Assembly (NCBI GenBank): GCA_046729895.1
Contig: JBKPHP010000209.1
Coordinates: 1-14,806 of the forward strand
Direction of reading: 5' to 3'
From: DASXBA01 sp046729895
Lineage (GTDB): Bacteria; Actinomycetota; Thermoleophilia; Solirubrobacterales; Thermoleophilaceae
Length of the DNA stretch: 14,806 bases
The translations under genes and the position numbers were made by a program. Below the pieces are notes generated by a model. That model did no database searches, was not told where the DNA came from, and saw nothing but the letters and a program-made list of their open reading frames with translations. Shown here in pieces: positions 14,024-14,806 of this stretch (the first letter of the stretch is position 1; each line of letters begins with the position of its first letter).

Positions 14024-14092
14024 TCACCCTTTCACGAGCGGCGGATAGCCGACCACCTTCTCGACGCGGCGGCTTAGCTCGGCACCCGCCAC
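14024..14092 (-). pseudogene. 22-aa remnant, copy A of the duplicated small ORF
   Basis: From GTG 14092 the minus strand encodes MAGAELSRRVEKVVGYPPLV plus KG and a stop at 14024. It matches the first half of the 48-aa ORF at 13553-13699 but lacks its second half, so I call it a truncated copy. Its stop lies 5 nt before the start of the 99-aa gene, so if translated it would couple to it like a leader peptide. Confidence 0.4.
14035..14090. repeat. Imperfect ~55-bp direct repeat, copy 2
   Basis: Second copy of the repeat at 13630-13685; the two bracket the 99-aa minus-strand gene. Differences are scattered substitutions, and the copies diverge in length just beyond the core, where copy 1 carries about 12 extra bases in the ORF. 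Confidence 0.7.
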
Positions 14093-14129
14093 TGGCAGAG
14101 CCTACGCAGAGGCGGATACTTGGCGAGCG

Positions 14130-14530
14130 GTGTCGCAGGAGAACATCGACGTCGTCCGCGCGGTTTTTGAGGCATGGAATCGTCGCGACTTCGATGCGGC
14201 CGTCAGGCATGTCCGCGACGACGTAGAGTTGCACTTCATCGGCGGGTTCGCAGAAGTCATGGGAACGGAGTGGAAGGGACGCGACGGCCTGCTTCGCTTC
14301 TGGCGCGACTGGCTTGGGACCGTCGGGGCCACCTCGCACTGGAGAGCACGCTCGACGCGGGCGATCGAGTCGTGGTGATCGGGACCATGGAGGCAGTGGG
14401 GGAAGCGAGCGGAGTTCCAAGCAGCATCAGGTTCGGCCAGGTATGGAGCTTTCACGAGGCGAGAGTGGTCCGTATCGACGGGTACTACGATCCGCGCGCC
14501 GCCCTCGAAGCCGGGGGCCTACGGGAGTAG
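14130..14530 (+). pseudogene. SnoaL-like (NTF2-fold) protein gene split by a frameshift
   Basis: GTG 14130 opens MSQENIDVVRAVFEAWNRRD, a typical start of actinobacterial SnoaL-like/NTF2-fold proteins, and continues with ELHFIGGFAEVMGTEWKG and RDGLLRFWRDWLGTVGA. After about 14335 this frame degenerates and stops at 14378. A second frame from about 14339 continues in family style with LESTLDAGDRVVVIG, IRFGQVWSFHEARVVRIDGY and YDPRAALEAGGL, stopping at 14530. Joined, the product would be about 133 aa, the normal family length. The shift fits loss of one base (or gain of two) between about 14318 and 14342. It is either a real recent mutation or a sequencing error. The fold binds small ligands or catalyses varied reactions; no role can be assigned. 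Confidence 0.75.
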
Positions 14531-14533
14531 GCG

Positions 14534-14806
14534 ATGTCGCAGGACAACGTGGAGTTCGTGAAGGCGCTCTTCGCCGCCAGCGGGGAAATGGACAAGGAGG
14601 CATTGCTCGCGGCGTTGCCGGAGCTGATCGCCCAAGCCTGTGATCCCGAGATCGAGTGGTACGAGGATCCAGGGCGGGCCGATGGCCGCGTCTACCGCGG
14701 TCACAGCGGCGTGCGCGAGTCGTTTGAGAGGTGGTTCGACCAGTGGGACGAGTACGGCACCGAAGCCGAGCGATTCGTCGATTGCGGCGACGACGTCCTG
14801 GTAGTT
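14534..14806 (+). CDS. SnoaL-like (NTF2-fold) protein, 3' truncated by window end
   Basis: ATG 14534, with GGGAG 7 nt upstream, opens a frame that runs without a stop to the window edge (91 codons). It starts MSQDNVEFVKALFAASGEMD and continues with DPEIEWYEDPGRADGR, VYRGHSGVRESFERWFDQW and ends in FVDCGDDVLVV. The MSQxN start, the acidic DPEIEWYEDP and the YRGHxGVR element mark it as a SnoaL-like/NTF2-fold paralogue of the gene directly upstream (3-nt gap). Family members are usually about 130 aa, so about 40 residues lie outside the window. Ligand and function are unknown. Confidence 0.8.
   Translation, partial: MSQDNVEFVKALFAASGEMDKEALLAALPELIAQACDPEIEWYEDPGRADGRVYRGHSGVRESFERWFDQWDEYGTEAERFVDCGDDVLVV

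Noticed and set aside
13533..14048. 171-codon plus-strand open frame
   Set aside because: Antisense to the 99-aa minus-strand gene and the repeat copies; no plausible ribosome binding site or domain.

Overview
The window is high-GC DNA (roughly two thirds G+C or more) with many GTG and TTG starts, short or overlapping gene junctions and actinobacterial gene families. My best guess is an uncultured or soil Actinomycetota of the class Thermoleophilia (Solirubrobacterales/Gaiellales type). I base this on the MSQxN-type SnoaL proteins, the Tat-exported Cys-rich protein, a small beta-carbonic anhydrase like mycobacterial Rv1284, and an actinobacterial-type Pst operon. This placement is inference from remembered families, not from a search. 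The first ~50 bases are almost pure G/C homopolymer runs and look like a contig-end artefact.

Region 1 (51-7732) is a phosphate and polyphosphate block. A tightly packed plus-strand operon runs pstC (5' end lost), pstA, pstB, phoU, a second PhoU-like gene (DUF47 family) and a short-form ppx/gppA. A minus-strand sixA-like histidine phosphatase converges on ppx, and ppk1 diverges from sixA. Together these cover high-affinity Pi uptake (Pst), signalling and gating (PhoU proteins), polyP synthesis (Ppk1) and polyP or (p)ppGpp hydrolysis (Ppx/GppA). pstS, phoR and phoB are not in the window; pstS may lie beyond the left edge.

Region 2 (7587-10810) is accessory. It holds a secreted or anchored GH3 (NagZ-like) protein whose canonical Asp-His dyad is changed, a single-domain cyclic-nucleotide-binding protein, a collapsed ATP-grasp gene made of N- and C-terminal ends in different frames, and a class I SAM methyltransferase. 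The gap at 9174-9399 shows nothing I can identify.

Region 3 (10907-13059) holds a MauE-thioredoxin fusion convergent with a Tat-exported protein carrying 16 cysteines, six of them in knottin-like spacing. This resembles an oxidative-folding enzyme beside its substrate. A small beta-carbonic anhydrase follows, divergent from the Cys-rich gene.

Region 4 (13060-14806) is patchy. It contains a long inverted repeat, a tRNA T-arm-like remnant, a 68-aa membrane protein, a GC-rich hairpin, a minus-strand winged-helix-like gene flanked by two copies of a degenerate small-ORF repeat, and a tandem pair of SnoaL-like genes. The first SnoaL-like gene is frameshifted and the second runs off the right edge. 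It reads as a decaying accessory region. I saw no CRISPR array, insertion sequence, integrase or rRNA.
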